Positions 60,326 to 64,000 of a stretch of DNA of 64,000 nt are shown here, piece by piece; position 1 is the stretch's first letter; each line of letters starts with the position of its first letter. The position numbers and the translations under genes are program-made. The notes under the pieces are model-generated. The model did not search any database and was not told the origin of the DNA. It saw nothing but the letters and a program-made list of their open reading frames with translations. The DNA is taken from assembly GCA_021234155.1 (NCBI GenBank), contig JAJEKV010000003.1:31417166-31481165 (forward strand), read 5' to 3'. The DNA comes from Isoetes taiwanensis. Lineage: Eukaryota > Streptophyta > Lycopodiopsida > Isoetales > Isoetaceae.

Positions 60326-61449
60326 TCATGAAAGATATAAGCCATGGGCTGAACCACACGGAAAGTGAGAAAGTCCGGATCGGCACAAAGGTATGAGATC
60401 AAAGACAACAAGGGCACAAAGACAACCCTTTGTCTTCAATGGAGAGTTCGCCAACCGGAAAAAAATCAGCACCGCCGCTGGGATATCCACAGGGCCATCA
60501 CCGCATGCCACTTTGAAAGGAAGAGGTGGCGCCGAAAGCAACCACATAATCATGATAGCAGAGGGAGCAGGGAAGTCAACCGGCATTCTTTGAAGAATTG
60601 CACCGGGTCGCCAAGTTTGGCTTGAGCCTCCTCGCCAGACCAATAGCTTGTTGTACCGTTGTTCGAGATCACGGATCCGATTTTCCTTTTCGAGTAGGAG
60701 GCGGATCGGGTCACGGACCCGCTTCGAAGGATTGACCTCGAGGAAGATTTCCCCCGTATTGAGACGGCACCCGCAATCTCCGCCATCGAAGTATTTTCTC
60801 GCCGCACCTCCGTAGTTTCGATCTTGAAGAGAGGTGAGCCGAGAGGTCCGGTAGAAAGCCGAGCCGGCCAAGGAGGCTAATTTGAGCGCCCCGGCCGAAA
60901 GATTTTGAACTTGAGTGCTGAAATTTTCACACGCCCGAAAGTACAAGGCATTGAGTTTAGCAATATCTTCGCCCTGGTACTCGTGAGAGCTGCTTTGGAC
61001 TTGTTGTGCTCCAATAGAGTCTGAATTTCTCGACCGAGCCGAGCCCCGCTGACCGCGAAGTTGGCTGACTTGAGCTTGTGTACTTTTGAGATCCGCATGA
61101 GCCCGTAAGAGAGCTTCATGCTTGTCTTGAAGTTTGGCTTCCAAAGTTGCAACTTGGGCGCTTGCAGCTTGAAGGTCTTGGTGTACCGCATCGAGGCCTC
61201 GAAAGTGCCCGTTGAACCCCGCCATAAGAGCCGCCTTGGGATTCTTTGTAACTTAAGAGCAGCAGCCTTGAGCATCCCGGCCGATACCGATACAACAACC
61301 GACGAGGGTGTTGTGGTGGTGGAACCGGCCGCTGCCCGGGTTTGGGAGGTTTGGGAAAAATGGTGTGAAGTGGATGGTGTAGCGAGGAAGAGACAAAGGA
61401 CATGAGTGTGACCGTGGTCATGACCGTGGGAAGATGGGCGATGTGCCAA
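60326..61449 (-). pseudogene. Coiled-coil retroelement ORF, copy 2
   Basis: The main frame (61,225-60,326, 299 codons) begins MAGFNGHFRGLDAVHQDLQA and continues with heptads AQVATLEAKLQDKHEALLRA and DLKSTQAQVSQLRGQRG, a clear coiled coil over residues about 15-60. EYQGEDIAKLNALYFRACEN and RIRDLEQRYNKLLVW follow. An overlapping upstream frame (61,449-60,877) carries a Ser/Thr/Pro-rich lead. The sequence is collinear with copy 1. It could be a gag-type structural protein or an extra ORF placed after pol; no zinc knuckle or protease motif is visible. Confidence 0.55.
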
Positions 61450-62275
61450 CTTGGTGATTGATTGGAAGGGAGCTACCGAGTGGAATTTTGAGAATTTGGT
61501 GGTGTGGGAGGGAAGTAATGACGATGAGGGCTTGAAAGTGCCCTCCCACGTAAACTTCGAAATGGAAGTGGTACCGGCTACGGTCCATTTCTTGGAGAAG
61601 ACGATAGAACATCATTTGGGGCCAATCTATGTGGTGTTTGGAGTGTGTAGCGTTGAGGACCAGTTATAGAAAGGTTTATTGATATGGGTGTTCTTGATAG
61701 AATACCCAAGGAATTTCCGCCACGTAAATTTAACAAAGGTCTCGTGAGGCTTGTCGATATTGGTCGACGATGGACATTGGCATGATAAGCAAAGCGCACC
61801 AAACTCGCGGACATCAATATCCCGTGATAGCGCACCATGATACACAAGGAGTGTGCAAGGGAATATGAAATACCCTCAGAAATCAAGTGTTGAGTCAATG
61901 AAATAGTGGTGCCATCGACCACGCGGGTGTAACCTTTAAGGGCCGTTAACAATATTGGCGATGAACCGCCGCGAATCGGGCGTGATTTGGAGCCGGAAGT
62001 TCCATTTGAGAGAATTCGTAAAGCTGGTGTCGCTCAAAATACTTTTTATCGGGGCCAACAAGGGCTTCACCTGAAAGTGGGCGCCAAGAAGGATACAGAT
62101 GCAAAAAGGGCCGGATCCTTGGGAGCAAGAGAGCTTGAAGTGTAGAAAATCTTGGGGCAGCCATGGGAATGATTTGCGTAATCTAAGAGAGATGCCAAAG
62201 GCGGAAGACGAAAGTCGAAAGCACGGAGGATGAAGGCGCAGAGGAACTAAAAGGTTTGTTTTAGGGCGCAATAAC

Positions 62276-63199
62276 CGAGGCTAAGAGGTATGAAGAGTTC
62301 AAACGGAACCGCTGATGATGCCAGTGTCAAAAGATGCGAAGAAGGGGATTGAGAGGCAAAAATTTGGCTAAGTCCCCAAAAACGTAAGGGAGAAGCAATG
62401 AACGGTGAGGATGAGACGGAAAGAAAGATCGATGTGACAGATGGCAAAGGACATCCATTAATGTTCGACGGGCGGGAAAGAAGGAATGGCATTCAATGCC
62501 GGCAACTCGGCGGGATATCATTAAAAGGAATGTGTCGAAGGTACCATGGCTAGATATGCGGCGGAGAACAGATTCTCATTTTAGAAACAAATTTGCATTG
62601 CAAACACGCTGGCGATTTGTGTGATTGGTCCACGCCGACAAGGAGTTCCTCGCCATTATATAAGACGAACCGAGAGAAACGAAGGCATCCGATGGCGCCA
62701 AGATGGCAAAATACCGGCTTGAACGAAGATTGCACCATGCCGACTAACCGCCGAGTGGATCACTTGTAAGATGAATTGTTCGATCTTCGGGCGCCGCCAC
62801 AACCGCGGGCATTCGCATGGACGGCCGGTGTGCCGATGGCTGAACATCCCGACCAAGACCAACGGATGGAGGTGGTTCTCGACCTTCGCCGATCCGGAGC
62901 GTAACCTCTACCATCTCCTCCAAGATCACCTCTCGCCCAACCCTGAGTAGAGGGTTTTTCCTCTTAGGACTTAGTAGATAGGGCTCGAGCCCGCTTTTGT
63001 ATATAGGGCGCGGCCCATAGCGAAATAGCTGGGTCGCCCCACATTTTGTAAAAAAATCTCCACTATAATATAAGCTACCGCCTTTCTAGTCACTTTCTGG
63101 TGTGTTGATTCTTGAACCGCCTCTTTTTGGATGTTCACTTTCTCGGTGATGAAATGCTTTGAGACGAAAACCATTAACTAATGTAGGTAATGGAGTGCC
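62276..63199. other. Spacer between integrase and coiled-coil ORF
   Basis: Minus-strand frames here (for example 62,929-62,744) show no known motif. TTATATAATGGCGAGG on the minus strand near 62,660 and CCCTATATACAAAAGC near 63,000 look promoter-like, so an LTR boundary could lie here. Confidence 0.4.
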
Positions 63200-64000
63200 A
63201 TCTAATTCAAATGAGTTGGAAAACACTTGGTCTAACCACTTGAACAATTTGATAAGGGCCAAGCCAACTAAACTTGAGTTTACCCGAAAAATTTTTGTAC
63301 CGAATCATAAAGAAGAACCAAATCTCCTTGTTTGAATGTTTTTGTCTTCAAACGCTTGTCATGTAAAGATTTTTGCAACTCGTTGTCCATGAAGAACACC
63401 TAATATAAGCATCCCTTCAAGTTCATCCAACTGCTCTAATTGATAGACCCGCTTTTTGAGAGCACCGGTGGATTATGAGCAAGAGCCGCTTGAAAACGGA
63501 GTGTTGGAAGGATGTATTCAAAGGGCATGAGAGCTTCCCCGACCATAAACCAATTTAAAAGGAGGTGACCCGAAAGCAATCTTGAAACAAGTATTGTAGG
63601 CCCAAAGAACAAGAGGGAAGTTTTGTCCCGCCAACTGCATGGGAAGCCACCACAAATTTTCTTGAGAATGGTGACCGAGTTTTGTTGGTGCTTTCTCGCC
63701 AACCCATTGCCTTGAGGATAGTAAGGTGTGCTCTTGTGATGATGTATCAAGAGATAATCCGGCCGCCTTTTGATAGTATGATTGATGAAATGAACACCAC
63801 TGGCCACCGACCAGCCCGCGGGGCAGCCAATCGCTGATAATTTGTTGATAGAGGACTCGAAATGCGGCTTCGCAGCAGCAGTTGTTGTCCGGAAGTGCAC
63901 AAGCTTCCGCCCATTTGGTGGCGTGAGTCGCGAGAACCGAATGTATCGCACGAAAGTGTGCCGCCGCAGAGGATCTATAGGTCCCACAAAGTCCATTCCC
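63200..64000 (-). pseudogene. Ty3/gypsy integrase, 3' part, cut by window edge
   Basis: The minus-strand frame 63,996-63,436 (186 codons) reads MDFVGPIDPL at the start, matching the integrase core 'DF(V/I)GP(I/L)'. IGCPAGWSVASGVHFINHTI stands where 'P..I.SDNGTHF' is expected, so the second catalytic Asp is altered. HHKSTPYYPQGNGLA is the 'H..STPYYPQGNGQ.E' motif; the Glu is out of frame after it. FMVGEALMPFEYILPT matches 'L.YG.EAV.P.E'. Below 63,436, GTPLPTLVNGFRLKAFH (63,215-63,165 region) fits the C-terminal domain. The element enters from the right edge. It is inactive by these changes. Confidence 0.8.

Larger units (their letters stand above)
58610..62275 (-). mobile_element. Retroelement segment, copy 2 (inverted relative to copy 1)
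   Basis: Reverse complement of 20,508-23,829 over 58,610-61,935, with about 340 further bases at the 5' side that copy 1 lacks. On the minus strand it reads: N-terminal frames (62,271-61,578), coiled-coil ORF, C-terminal frames (60,417-58,994), and an LTR-like end at 58,985-58,612 (TATA-like CTATATATATGAG, pyrimidine tract, terminal CCCCAAACA). A gypsy integrase lies upstream in the same orientation at 63,200-64,000, so both may belong to one element. Confidence 0.65.

Overview
The window looks like nuclear DNA of a land plant with a large, repeat-rich genome. The evidence is the combination of LINE, Ty1/copia and Ty3/gypsy relics, plant-type gene fragments (a GID1/CXE-class carboxylesterase, an FCP1-type phosphatase, an actin with an AG acceptor at the expected intron site) and several minisatellite families. 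I cannot name the species. I found no intact conserved protein-coding gene: every recognisable coding stretch is truncated, frameshifted or interrupted. The long stop-free frames over the satellite arrays are by-products of a 19-bp repeat.

Layout. 1-1,560: decayed DUF7869-type gene. 3,240-4,250: GGCGCCAT-rich repeats with a 34-bp perfect palindrome. 5,110-6,460: a 157-bp minisatellite interrupted by a minus-strand LINE 3' end with a (TTCC)n tail. 6,745-11,475: two arrays of a 19-bp satellite in opposite orientation flanking three ~800-bp tandem units and an inverted partial unit. 13,970-14,623 and 19,770-20,507: two copies of an AT-rich dispersed repeat. 16,011-17,465: a third satellite cluster that flips orientation at a 10-bp-arm inverted repeat. 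20,508-23,829: a 5'-truncated retroelement, with a second copy in inverted orientation at 58,610-62,275, downstream of a Ty3/gypsy integrase relic at the right edge.

23,830-41,337 is the most structured region. A ~2.2 kb segment occurs twice (23,830-26,072 and 37,346-39,619). Each copy carries a broken carboxylesterase gene followed by a ~590-bp repeat and the start of the same LINE. Between them lie an FCP1-type phosphatase pseudogene (minus strand) and three tandem ~2.15 kb units of a truncated copia element with RNase H relics. Unit 1 carries a 240-bp insertion. Unit 3 carries a 1.6 kb insertion ending in (TTCC)4 and a 317-bp MITE-like element with 22-bp terminal inverted repeats and a 4-bp target duplication. 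41,441-43,310 is a T-rich minisatellite and the fourth satellite cluster.

43,311-58,600 is calmer. It holds small duplications, a possible minus-strand multi-exon gene remnant at 49,450-50,217, an actin pseudogene at 50,442-50,725 and retroelement-like 3' tails. The genes do not form a pathway. The window is best read as nested transposons, satellites and captured or duplicated gene debris. Differences between repeat copies seem to concentrate at CAG/CTG sites, so some apparent frameshifts may be sequencing or methylation-related artefacts.
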